64,000 bases of DNA from Prochlorococcus sp. AG-436-D21 (GCA_003212655.1 QCPF01000001.1:1-64000), one strand, 5' to 3'. Counted from the stretch's first letter, positions 30,986 to 38,992 are shown. A program made the numbers and translations. The notes: generated by a model not told the origin, from the sequence alone.

Positions 30986-31570
30986 TTAATTACAGATAGG
31001 CTTCTTTTTCCAAACAGTAGAATCGCAATTAACATTTCCTTTTTTCTTATTGGTAGTTTTTTCCATGAAATCAATTATTGGGGGATTGCTATAAGGATTC
31101 AAACCTTTATCTCTTCCCCATGTATCTTGAGGTCCTTGGCTATTAGGTAAACGATAGTTTGGTATTGGTTGAGCTATCTGCTTTTTCCATCTAAAGAAAG
31201 CCTTCATGAAATCTTGTTGAGCATTTCTATTTATGAAAATAAATAAAGCTTGTCTGAGTTGTCCAGATTTACTTTCATACGTTATGTAGTTGTAGTAATC
31301 TCGATGACTTATTGCACTGCCTTCGGCATCATATCTATAGGATTTAAATTGTGAAAGTTCAATACCTCCGTAACCCTCTACCCACATTGCGGTCCCTTGA
31401 AAACGAACTCTACATCTATTCTTCAACGATCTACATGCAGCATCGTGATAACTTTTTGGTCCATCATCAAACATTTCAATAGGAAAATCAGCATCTCCAA
31501 AATCAGCGAAAACAGGATTTATTGGACAAAAAAGGCCCATTAAAAGAACTAGGAAAAATTTAATTCTCAT
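30986..31570 (-). CDS. Secreted hypothetical protein (194 aa), module cargo
   Basis: Signal peptide MRIKFFLVLLMGLFCPINPV FADFGD, cleavage after VFA. The mature part has four Cys in two places (AACRSLKNRCR and VNCDSTVWKKKPIC), probably disulfide-linked in the periplasm. Its ATG overlaps the stop of the 77-aa gene (TAATG). No family recognised. Confidence 0.65.
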   Translation of the reverse strand: MRIKFFLVLLMGLFCPINPVFADFGDADFPIEMFDDGPKSYHDAACRSLKNRCRVRFQGTAMWVEGYGGIELSQFKSYRYDAEGSAISHRDYYNYITYESKSGQLRQALFIFINRNAQQDFMKAFFRWKKQIAQPIPNYRLPNSQGPQDTWGRDKGLNPYSNPPIIDFMEKTTNKKKGNVNCDSTVWKKKPICN

Positions 31571-31803
31571 TATTTACCAAAAAAGCATTCAAATCCTCTC
31601 CTCTCATTTGATCGATATAGTCTTTCACTACTAACATACAGTGCTCCTGCCTCCTCACATTGTTCCATATTTTCCATGGGCATAACAGCGAAACCAGGAG
31701 TTGCCAAATACCCATCTCTAACTAAGAGGTAAACATTTCCCGCATAACTAGCTGTAGGTAAGGCAAGAGCAGCTAATAAGGGTATTAAAAATCTCTTTCT
31801 CAT
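31570..31803 (-). CDS. Secreted hypothetical small protein (77 aa), module cargo
   Basis: Signal peptide MRKRFLIPLLAALALPTASY AG with cleavage after SYA; two Cys in the mature part (EQCEEAG, FECFFGK). First gene of a two-gene secreted-protein operon. Not recognised. Confidence 0.65.
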   Translation of the reverse strand: MRKRFLIPLLAALALPTASYAGNVYLLVRDGYLATPGFAVMPMENMEQCEEAGALYVSSERLYRSNERRGFECFFGK

Positions 31804-31804
31804 A

Positions 31805-31847
31805 AAAAAAGGAGCTAATTGCCCCTTATTTTAGATCGACTGTCAAT
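31805..31847. repeat. 43-bp repeat, copy 2
   Basis: Second copy of the 29491-29533 sequence. Here it lies upstream of a minus-strand start codon, so a terminator role for both copies does not fit simply; it may be carried as part of the mobile module ends. Confidence 0.8.
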
Positions 31848-31990
31848 TATTAATTAATAGGCATCTACTAATAAGGATTACAACCAGTTCTATCAATCAA
31901 TATAAGGTAATCTTATATCCTAAAAAATTTAATAAAATTCTATAAAGTCTAGGGAAAAACCATAAGAAAACCCCCTAAAAAGGAGGTCAT

Positions 31991-32010
31991 TTTCCCTAAT
32001 TTTTCCCTAA
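31991..32010 (+). repeat. Arm-type repeat pair TTTCCCTAA, right end of middle module
   Basis: Two copies with the same 11-bp spacing as at 30890-30910, ending 30 bp before the tRNA remnant at 32040. An inverted copy (TCTAGGGAAA) is near 31949. Confidence 0.65.
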
Positions 32011-32037
32011 GTCAAATTAGGCAATCGCTGAAAAGCC

Positions 32038-32085
32038 AGTCGGGGCGACAGGATTCGAACCTGCGACCTAGTGCTCCCAAAGCAC
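32038..32085 (-). repeat. tRNA-Pro 3'-half remnant (identical, 48 bp)
   Basis: Exactly matches 33747-33794: the discriminator, acceptor 3' strand, T arm, variable loop and the 3' side of the anticodon arm. The minus ORF 32012-32227 in the track is a chance translation of this remnant. Confidence 0.92.
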
Positions 32086-32175
32086 TTAACAACCCAAGTA
32101 GGGCACAATGTCTACAAGCTATGACTGAATAGTTGAGGGTTTTGCTTAGCTTGTTATGACAAACTAATTGACGAT

Positions 32176-32195
32176 TGACGGCATATTGACGGCTA
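32176..32195 (+). repeat. Arm-type repeat, left end of protease module
   Basis: TTGACGGCATATTGACGGCT, 19 of 20 identical to 33657-33676, located 90 bp inside the remnant at 32038. Confidence 0.7.
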
Positions 32196-32205
32196 TTTGA
32201 ATTAG

Positions 32206-33585
32206 TTAATTGAATTTGTTGCCACAAGAGTTTAGCTTCATTTCTAAGCTATCTAACCCACCAGGCCTTCTAACTTTAAGTTGTTGCATTATATCAACTA
32301 TTGAAACAGCAAAATTTAAGCCTTCGCTCGAGGTTTGACCAAATGTATTTACTCCAATAACTTCTCCATTCTCGTTTAAAAGAGGTCCTCCACTATTACC
32401 TGGATTTATTGCAGCATCAGTTTGAATTAATGCAGAGCCACTCATGACAATGGAATCAAAGTCACTTCCTGATCTTCTCAAGGCGCTAACAATTCCCCTA
32501 GTAACTGTGTTTGACAAACCAAGAGGAGAGCCTAATGCAACCACATCTTCTCCGGCCATTGGATAATTTGAATAACAGATAGGCAAGGCTTTTGGAAGAT
32601 CAGTGCCATTTACAGCAATGATTGCAAAATCATCTTCTCTACTTATATAAGATACCTTTCCCTTATATTGTCTCCCTGAAACAGTATCAATAAGAATTTC
32701 TTTATTGGTTGCTCCGCTAACAACATGCCTATTAGTAAGTAAAGTACCTTCGTCGGTAATGAAAAACCCAGTTCCTTGACCACTTCCGGCTCTTACAGTA
32801 ACCACACTGGGAAGTGAGCTTCCTGCTATTTCTTTAATAGATGGATTCTTTTTAATGTTTTTTATGTTTATGGCAATCTTTGGTAGATCCCATTTTTTAA
32901 TTGATTTTTTATAAAGAAGAGATAGTTTTTCAACAGTTTCTTCTCCTATCGGAACAACAGTACGTCTTACTCTTATTGATAATCCATCATAGGTTTTTGC
33001 GTTTTTGATATCATTCACGAATCTACTAGGAAGCATAAATTTGCCATCATCGCCATACAGAGAGTAAGTTTTTCCAGCAAATTTAACTTCTAAAGGAGAA
33101 GGTAAATCTCCACCATCTGTCTCATATCCTGCACTGCAAGCTATGAGACCGCAACCTGCTTTTAAAGTCCAAATTCCTCTTACATAATCTGATGACCACT
33201 TTGTAAAAACGGTGGATTCATATGGATAACTAAATTTATAATTCCGATCATAAACAACATACTCAGTAGTCCCATCAAAACCTGATGTAGCTTTAACTAT
33301 CTGACCATAAGGAACTCTGTTTCTTCTTGGAATTCTGTTCCATAATATGTCACTTTCCATTTCGACAACAGCAAGGCCCGTGTCAGGGTCAATTAGTTCT
33401 TTTCTTTTGGGACGTCCATCTTTATCAACACAATCCTTATGTTTACCTCTATGAACTGGAGATTCACAATTAATTTTCGCTGCAAATGCACTTTCTGATA
33501 AAGGGGAGAAGGTGGATAGACCAAAGAAGCTCCCAAAAGAAATTATTGAGATTATAAATTTTTTAAAACGCATTAATAAAAACAT
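32206..33585 (-). CDS. Secreted trypsin-like serine protease (HtrA-type catalytic domain, no PDZ), module cargo
   Basis: 459 aa with a signal peptide (residues about 8-35, cleavage near AFAA). The N-terminal 240 residues are an unrecognised domain with several Cys. The C-terminal half is a trypsin-like fold: His287 in LTNRHVV, Asp318/319 in SREDDFAI, Ser398 in NPGNSGGPLL. No PDZ domain follows, unlike DegP or DegQ. A start at codon 5 (MRFKKF) is possible. It is the only gene of its module, bounded by the tRNA remnant at 32038 and tRNA-Pro. Periplasmic proteolysis is inferred; the substrate is unknown. Confidence 0.87.
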   Translation of the reverse strand: MFLLMRFKKFIISIISFGSFFGLSTFSPLSESAFAAKINCESPVHRGKHKDCVDKDGRPKRKELIDPDTGLAVVEMESDILWNRIPRRNRVPYGQIVKATSGFDGTTEYVVYDRNYKFSYPYESTVFTKWSSDYVRGIWTLKAGCGLIACSAGYETDGGDLPSPLEVKFAGKTYSLYGDDGKFMLPSRFVNDIKNAKTYDGLSIRVRRTVVPIGEETVEKLSLLYKKSIKKWDLPKIAINIKNIKKNPSIKEIAGSSLPSVVTVRAGSGQGTGFFITDEGTLLTNRHVVSGATNKEILIDTVSGRQYKGKVSYISREDDFAIIAVNGTDLPKALPICYSNYPMAGEDVVALGSPLGLSNTVTRGIVSALRRSGSDFDSIVMSGSALIQTDAAINPGNSGGPLLNENGEVIGVNTFGQTSSEGLNFAVSIVDIMQQLKVRRPGGLDSLEMKLNSCGNKFN

Positions 33586-33656
33586 CGTTGATAAATAATA
33601 ATTTGATTGTCATATGATTTCTACCTTTTTAAAAATAGTTTTAATAAAAAATTGTT

Positions 33657-33676
33657 TTGACGGCATTTTGACGGCT
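33657..33676 (+). repeat. Arm-type repeat, right end of protease module
   Basis: TTGACGGCATTTTGACGGCT, partner of 32176-32195; an inverted GCCGTCA follows at 33683. Ends 72 bp before the tRNA-Pro 3' end. Confidence 0.7.
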
Positions 33677-33698
33677 TTCTCTGCCGTCAGATTTTCCA

Positions 33699-33726
33699 AT
33701 AAAAAAGCGAGTCTGGGAAACTCGCT
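33699..33726 (-). terminator. Terminator of tRNA-Pro
   Basis: Read on minus: AGCGAGT-TTCCCAG-ACTCGCT followed by TTTTTT. A diverged copy of the same hairpin lies at about 29586-29609. Confidence 0.85.
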
Positions 33727-33748
33727 AGTATAACTTGGTTTTTAAGAG

Positions 33749-33822
33749 TCGGGGCGACAGGATTCGAACCTGCGACCTAGTGCTCCCAAAGCACCCGCGC
33801 TACCAAGCTGCGCCACGCCCCG
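33749..33822 (-). tRNA. tRNA-Pro (TGG)
   Basis: A full cloverleaf of 74 nt: acceptor CGGGGCG/CGCCCCG, D arm GCGCAGCTTGGTAGCGC, anticodon loop TTTGGGA with TGG, T arm with GGTTCGAATCC. The 3' half is the repeated core of the island on its 3' side. Confidence 0.96.
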
Positions 33823-34002
33823 TTCATAAGATCTTAATTCATAACATGCATCTGTTAAAGACTAAATTGATAAATCTTTTATAAAAATTACTTATTAGGA
33901 TTTAGAATGTTTAAGGTTCTATCTAATTGGTAAATCTATTCATAACATTTGGTCGCAAATAACGAATTTAAATTTTAGGTTTAAAAAAAGATTATTTAGA
34001 AC

Positions 34003-34107
34003 TTATATAATTCCGACTGATCCAGCAGTAAAGCCAACTGCCATAAAGAAAACAAATTCGAGTAAATCTCTAGGCAAAGAATTTACAATAATATTAATTT
34101 GAGTCAT
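34003..34107 (-). CDS. Small single-TM protein (34 aa)
   Basis: MTQINIIVNSLPRDLLEFVF then FMAVGFTAGSVGII. One helix. Clean minus-strand ATG. Likely a picocyanobacterial membrane micro-protein; not recognised. Confidence 0.45.
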   Translation of the reverse strand: MTQINIIVNSLPRDLLEFVFFMAVGFTAGSVGII

Positions 34108-34337
34108 TTGACCTTGTGCTCCTCAGGTTTATAAATTTAAAAAAAATATAACTAATAATTTTTTCTGTTGAGGGAAATAAAAGTGTTTTTTTCTTTTTTC
34201 TAAAGATTTCGGAAAGTAAAGATCCTAAATTATATTATTCACAAATTTCTTTTAAACTCCTCAAATTAAATGTATATACTGCCCAAAAAAATTTTAAATG
34301 CTATATTTTTAAAAATTAAAGTACAAATACTAAATCG

Positions 34338-34502
34338 ATGGATTATAAAAAGAAATCCTTAAACAAATTAAATCGAAAAGAAACGTATGAGGAAATTGAC
34401 ACCAGGTTAGCTTCTGGATGGTATGTTGATTCAGCTGACAACAGCAAAAAGAAAAAATACAAAACAAAAGAGGTTTTTTTTAAAATTTCAAAAAAACAAT
34501 AA
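34338..34502 (+). CDS. Small basic hypothetical protein (54 aa)
   Basis: MDYKKKSLNKLNRKETYEEI then DTRLASGWYVDSADNSKKKK. Highly basic at both ends; the ASGW element is faintly like the GW end of DUF1651-like proteins. Not recognised. Confidence 0.5.
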   Translation: MDYKKKSLNKLNRKETYEEIDTRLASGWYVDSADNSKKKKYKTKEVFFKISKKQ

Positions 34503-34660
34503 TAATTATTTAGTTAGGTAAAACTATGAGATTTGTAATGAATATTTCAAGTATCTGATTGTATAACTTTAGAAAGTGGCACAAATTTTTCAAAAATGTA
34601 GCGGTTAATACTTGATTTTGTATATCAAAATACACTATCTTAAAGTGTCCTTTAAATTTC

Positions 34661-34669
34661 GTGTGAGGA
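34661..34669 (+). promoter_or_regulatory. Yfr1-complementary site at porin 1 ribosome binding site
   Basis: GTGTGAGGA overlaps the Shine-Dalgarno 5 nt upstream of the ATG. The conserved unpaired core of the cyanobacterial sRNA Yfr1 is ACUCCUCACAC, whose complement is GUGUGAGGAGU; nine bases match. Porin mRNAs of this type are known Yfr1 targets in Prochlorococcus. Yfr1 itself is not in this window. Confidence 0.75.
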
Positions 34670-34674
34670 AATTT

Positions 34675-35775
34675 ATGAAGCTTTTTAAAAGCTTGCTAGT
34701 AGCACCAGCGACATTAGGCTTACTTGCCCCTTTGTCAGCTACTGCAACCGAAGTTACTATTAATGACTTCAACCCTGCTGAAGAACTTGCTATTACTAAC
34801 AGCCGTGTAGATGGTTTAGAAGCAAGACTTAATAATTTTGAAGCTGGCGGTTTCTCAGAAACAACAACTGCTTCTTTCAGTGTTGATGCTGCTATCGGAG
34901 CTATCGATGGTGATGAAACTTCTGAAGCAACTGTATTTGATTATCAGTTCAACATTGGTTTATCTACTAGTTTCACTGGAGAAGATTCTCTTGATGTAGC
35001 AATTGACAGTGGTTCTTCTTTTGCATCAACAAAAGATAATCCATTGGCATTTGATACAGGTGCTGGATTAAGCGTTGATGGAATTACTTATGCTTTCCCT
35101 GTTGGTGGATTGTCAATGGTTGTTGGTGTTGACACAGATCTAAGTACTGCATTTACAGGAGCTTGTTCATACAGCGCATTCACTGATTACATGGGTGATT
35201 GTGGTACTGGTAATTCTATCGGTTCTGTTGGTAACGGTGTAACAGCTGCTGGTAGTTATGCTTTTGATTCAGGATTCTCACTAGCTGGCGCTATCACATC
35301 TACTAATGATACTGATGCTGCAACTAAGGAAAAAGTTGGACTTTTAACAAAAGAAGGTTCTGACTCTTACGGTATTGAGGCTGCATATACTGCTGACTCA
35401 TGGGGTGTATCAGTTGCTTATGTATATGATGATAATGCTGCAGCTGCTGAGACAACAACTTGGGGAGTCAACGGTACTTACAGTTTTGATTTAGCAGACG
35501 TAAGTGTTGGTTATGAAACTGAAGAAACATCTGGAACAGATAAGTCTGGATACTTCGTTGGTGTAACTTTCCCTGAAGTTGGTCCTGGTTCTGTTAGCAT
35601 TGGTGCTGCAACAGTTGGTAACTACACTGATGCAGAAACAGAGTACTTGATGTATGAAGCATCTTACTCTTATCCAGTTAATGATGGCCTAACCATCACT
35701 CCTGGTGTTTACATCAAAGAAACAGATGGCGATGATCTAACAGGAGTTATCGTTAAATCTTCATTCTCTTTCTAA
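34675..35775 (+). CDS. Outer-membrane porin, copy 1 (366 aa)
   Basis: The track ORF begins too early; ATG 34675 follows the GTGTGAGGA site and gives a clear signal peptide, MKLFKSLLVAPATLGLLAPL SATA. A short coiled-coil-like stretch (NSRVDGLEARLNNF) precedes a long beta-rich domain with many alternating polar and hydrophobic strands and a final aromatic residue, KSSFSF, a typical beta-barrel end. A C-C pair (ACSYSAFTDYMGDC) may close a loop. The distal 986 bp including the terminator is identical to copy 2. It lacks the SLH domain of large cyanobacterial porins. Solutes are unknown. Confidence 0.88.
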   Translation: MKLFKSLLVAPATLGLLAPLSATATEVTINDFNPAEELAITNSRVDGLEARLNNFEAGGFSETTTASFSVDAAIGAIDGDETSEATVFDYQFNIGLSTSFTGEDSLDVAIDSGSSFASTKDNPLAFDTGAGLSVDGITYAFPVGGLSMVVGVDTDLSTAFTGACSYSAFTDYMGDCGTGNSIGSVGNGVTAAGSYAFDSGFSLAGAITSTNDTDAATKEKVGLLTKEGSDSYGIEAAYTADSWGVSVAYVYDDNAAAAETTTWGVNGTYSFDLADVSVGYETEETSGTDKSGYFVGVTFPEVGPGSVSIGAATVGNYTDAETEYLMYEASYSYPVNDGLTITPGVYIKETDGDDLTGVIVKSSFSF

Positions 35776-35831
35776 GAGAACTAGAAAAATCTTACACACA
35801 AAAAAAGGCCTGCTTTATAGCAGGTCTTTTT
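34846..35831 (+). repeat. 986-bp identical repeat, copy 1
   Basis: Covers the porin from GGFSETTT to its stop plus the 3' UTR and terminator. By eye it is identical to 38063-39048 at constant offset 3217. Upstream and downstream sequence diverges at once. Confidence 0.9.
35806..35831 (+). terminator. Terminator of porin copy 1
   Basis: AGGCCTGCT-TTAT-AGCAGGTCT stem (9 bp with one G-U) and a T tract. Confidence 0.85.
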
Positions 35832-35910
35832 AATGCAGATTTATGATTTAGTAATTTTTTTTGAATCTAATTAAGTTTAAGTATAATGGGGAAAAACCAT
35901 AAGAAATATA

Positions 35911-37749
35911 TTGAAGAAAATTGATTTATACAAAAAAATTGAGAAGGCTAAAGTAAATCACAATGCAGGAAATTCTTCAGAGGCAAATAAAATTTTTCAA
36001 GAATTGTTAAAAACAAACAACGATTCTTTTGATGTACTATTTGCTTATGGTTTATTTTGTAGAGATTTAAAGAAGTTTAATTTAGCAAAAAGAGTATTTT
36101 TAAATTTAATTAATAAATTTCCATCCAATATAAGTTCTTATATTTTATTAGCAGAAATATTAAGACTTGAGAATAAATTCAATGATGCTGGAAGGGTCCT
36201 GAAAAAGGCTATGCAAATTGATCCTAATCATGGCGATTTACTTTATAATTTCTCTCTTTTGTACTTTGCATCAAAAGATTTTGATTATGCATTAACTTAT
36301 ATTGATAAAGCGATTAAATTATCGACAGATAACTTTACCTATAAACTTTTAAAATCAGAGATTTATATTCAGAAATTCAATTTAGATGAAGCATTAAATA
36401 TTCTAGAGAGACTAAAAAATAAAAAAATTTCAAAAGATAATAACAATGAAGTAAGAGTTAAGATACTCATGGCTAATGCTTACATAAAAAAAAGAAAGTA
36501 CGAGGAAGCAGAAAATATTCTTTTAAAGTTAATCAAAAAATATAAAAGATTGGAATTGGCATATTTAAATTTAAGTATTCTTTATCGAGACAAAAATCAG
36601 TTAAATAAAAGTATAAAAATACTGAAAGAGGGAATAAATTTATCTCCTAACTACATGCCTTTTTATACCAACCTAGCATGTTTCTATAGAAATTCAGGTC
36701 AACTAAAACTTGCCATTGAGACTAACTTATTTATTATCTCAAAAAATAAATTTGACTTTAATAGTTTTCATGAATTATCTGGGATGTATGATTTCAAGGA
36801 TCATAAAGATGAATTAAATTTTTTATTAAATACAAAAATTGAGAATTTAAATCCTAATTCGAAAATCTATGCAGCATTTGCAATCTCAAATTTGCTGCAT
36901 AAACAAAAAAAATTTAAGGAAAGCTCAAAATATCTAAAAATAGGCAATGATGAAAGCTTAAAATATAGAGAATCTGACTTAAATCTCAAGATAAAACATA
37001 TTGAATTTTATAGATCAATAAAATTCAAAGATTCAAAAAATAAATTTATCAAGAATTCTTGTAATTACATCTTCATTGTAGGCATGCCAAGATCTGGCAG
37101 TACTTTGCTTGAAAATATATTGAGCTTAAATCCCAATGTTATCGATATGGGTGAGGTTAACTTTTTAGAGGAATCTGTTAAGGAAACTAAAAATATCGAA
37201 GATGTTTATGACTCATACCAAAAGAAAGTCAATAATAAATATAAATCCTTTAATGTTTATACGGATAAAAATTTATTTAATTACATTTACTGTCCCATAA
37301 TTGCTAATTTTTTCTCTGAAGCAAAAATAATAAATTGTATTAGAAATCCTCTCGATAATATTTTATCTATATACAGAGCAAACTTTTTAAATCAGACATT
37401 TTCTTTCTCTTTGCCTGATATCGCAAATTTATATATTCGTTATTTTGAAACTATGCAGGAGTATAAAAATAAATATGGTGAAAACATTTATGATTATTAC
37501 TACGAGGATTTAATTGATAATCCAAATGAAATTATACCTGAGATTATAAATTGGCTTGATTGGGATTGGAACGAAGAATATCTTTCGCCACATAAAAATA
37601 AGAGAAATGTATTTACTGCAAGTAGCGCTCAAATAAGAAAGAAATTTTATTCTTCATCCATTGGGATTTGGAGAGAATATGAAGAGCTTTTGCAACCCGC
37701 AATTGAAATTATTAAAACAAATAAAATTCTTCGAGAACAAATTTTGTAG
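35911..37749 (+). CDS. TPR-repeat protein with C-terminal sulfotransferase domain (612 aa)
   Basis: Residues 1 to about 350 form eight or nine TPR-like repeats (for example AGRVLKKAMQIDPNHGDLLY). Residues about 380-612 are a Sulfotransferase_3-type domain: the PAPS 5'-phosphate loop GMPRSGSTLLENIL at about 390 and the 3'-phosphate site CIRNPLDNILSIYR near 476. The fusion would sulfate a protein or glycan using PAPS. No signal peptide. TTG start. Lysine- and Asn-rich codon use in line with host A+T bias. Located between the twin porins, so the partner might be envelope glycans; this is inference. Confidence 0.88.
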   Translation: MKKIDLYKKIEKAKVNHNAGNSSEANKIFQELLKTNNDSFDVLFAYGLFCRDLKKFNLAKRVFLNLINKFPSNISSYILLAEILRLENKFNDAGRVLKKAMQIDPNHGDLLYNFSLLYFASKDFDYALTYIDKAIKLSTDNFTYKLLKSEIYIQKFNLDEALNILERLKNKKISKDNNNEVRVKILMANAYIKKRKYEEAENILLKLIKKYKRLELAYLNLSILYRDKNQLNKSIKILKEGINLSPNYMPFYTNLACFYRNSGQLKLAIETNLFIISKNKFDFNSFHELSGMYDFKDHKDELNFLLNTKIENLNPNSKIYAAFAISNLLHKQKKFKESSKYLKIGNDESLKYRESDLNLKIKHIEFYRSIKFKDSKNKFIKNSCNYIFIVGMPRSGSTLLENILSLNPNVIDMGEVNFLEESVKETKNIEDVYDSYQKKVNNKYKSFNVYTDKNLFNYIYCPIIANFFSEAKIINCIRNPLDNILSIYRANFLNQTFSFSLPDIANLYIRYFETMQEYKNKYGENIYDYYYEDLIDNPNEIIPEIINWLDWDWNEEYLSPHKNKRNVFTASSAQIRKKFYSSSIGIWREYEELLQPAIEIIKTNKILREQIL

Positions 37750-37839
37750 TAAAGTTAGCAATTTATATCCAGCTTTGATTTTGTCTACTGAGAGTTGTTA
37801 ATAGTCGGGATATACATTACCATTTGGTTACCTTAAATT

Positions 37840-37848
37840 GTGTGAGGA
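37840..37848 (+). promoter_or_regulatory. Yfr1-complementary site at porin 2 ribosome binding site
   Basis: GTGTGAGGA lies 4 nt before ATG 37853, as in porin 1, while the surrounding upstream sequence differs. Convergence on this motif in both copies supports selection for it. Confidence 0.75.
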
Positions 37849-37852
37849 ATTT

Positions 37853-38992
37853 ATGAAGCTTTTTAAAAGCTTGCTAGTAGCACCTGCAACTTTAGGACTA
37901 TTAGCTCCATTATCTGTTTTTGCTGGTGAGGCCAGCTTAGATGATATTTCAAAATATTCTAGTTCAGAGAATATTGACTTTGCTAATGCATTCATAAATG
38001 AAGCATCTAGTAATACCCCTTTAATTGCTGGTGGAGAAGGTTTGGTTGATTCCAGTCCTGAAGGCGGTTTCTCAGAAACAACAACTGCTTCTTTCAGTGT
38101 TGATGCTGCTATCGGAGCTATCGATGGTGATGAAACTTCTGAAGCAACTGTATTTGATTATCAGTTCAACATTGGTTTATCTACTAGTTTCACTGGAGAA
38201 GATTCTCTTGATGTAGCAATTGACAGTGGTTCTTCTTTTGCATCAACAAAAGATAATCCATTGGCATTTGATACAGGTGCTGGATTAAGCGTTGATGGAA
38301 TTACTTATGCTTTCCCTGTTGGTGGATTGTCAATGGTTGTTGGTGTTGACACAGATCTAAGTACTGCATTTACAGGAGCTTGTTCATACAGCGCATTCAC
38401 TGATTACATGGGTGATTGTGGTACTGGTAATTCTATCGGTTCTGTTGGTAACGGTGTAACAGCTGCTGGTAGTTATGCTTTTGATTCAGGATTCTCACTA
38501 GCTGGCGCTATCACATCTACTAATGATACTGATGCTGCAACTAAGGAAAAAGTTGGACTTTTAACAAAAGAAGGTTCTGACTCTTACGGTATTGAGGCTG
38601 CATATACTGCTGACTCATGGGGTGTATCAGTTGCTTATGTATATGATGATAATGCTGCAGCTGCTGAGACAACAACTTGGGGAGTCAACGGTACTTACAG
38701 TTTTGATTTAGCAGACGTAAGTGTTGGTTATGAAACTGAAGAAACATCTGGAACAGATAAGTCTGGATACTTCGTTGGTGTAACTTTCCCTGAAGTTGGT
38801 CCTGGTTCTGTTAGCATTGGTGCTGCAACAGTTGGTAACTACACTGATGCAGAAACAGAGTACTTGATGTATGAAGCATCTTACTCTTATCCAGTTAATG
38901 ATGGCCTAACCATCACTCCTGGTGTTTACATCAAAGAAACAGATGGCGATGATCTAACAGGAGTTATCGTTAAATCTTCATTCTCTTTCTAA
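37853..38992 (+). CDS. Outer-membrane porin, copy 2 (379 aa)
   Basis: Same signal peptide as copy 1 with silent differences, then a different region of about 45 residues (AGEASLDDISKYSSSENIDF and on) up to EGGFSETT. From there to the C-terminus the protein is identical to copy 1. The track ORF's earlier TTG start is rejected in favour of ATG 37853, placed after the GTGTGAGGA site. The variable N-terminal part would lie in the periplasm. Confidence 0.88.
   Translation: MKLFKSLLVAPATLGLLAPLSVFAGEASLDDISKYSSSENIDFANAFINEASSNTPLIAGGEGLVDSSPEGGFSETTTASFSVDAAIGAIDGDETSEATVFDYQFNIGLSTSFTGEDSLDVAIDSGSSFASTKDNPLAFDTGAGLSVDGITYAFPVGGLSMVVGVDTDLSTAFTGACSYSAFTDYMGDCGTGNSIGSVGNGVTAAGSYAFDSGFSLAGAITSTNDTDAATKEKVGLLTKEGSDSYGIEAAYTADSWGVSVAYVYDDNAAAAETTTWGVNGTYSFDLADVSVGYETEETSGTDKSGYFVGVTFPEVGPGSVSIGAATVGNYTDAETEYLMYEASYSYPVNDGLTITPGVYIKETDGDDLTGVIVKSSFSF

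Noticed and set aside
32012-32227. 71-aa minus ORF
   Set aside because: It runs through the tRNA-Pro remnant at 32038-32085 and encodes RRFESC-type tRNA translation; a shadow.
34612-34674. 21-codon N-terminal extension of porin 1
   Set aside because: It would precede the signal peptide and the GTGTGAGGA site; ATG 34675 is correct.
31950-35905. GGAAAAACCATAAGAAA shared between about 31951 and 35888
   Set aside because: A short A-rich match of about 17 bp; may be chance.
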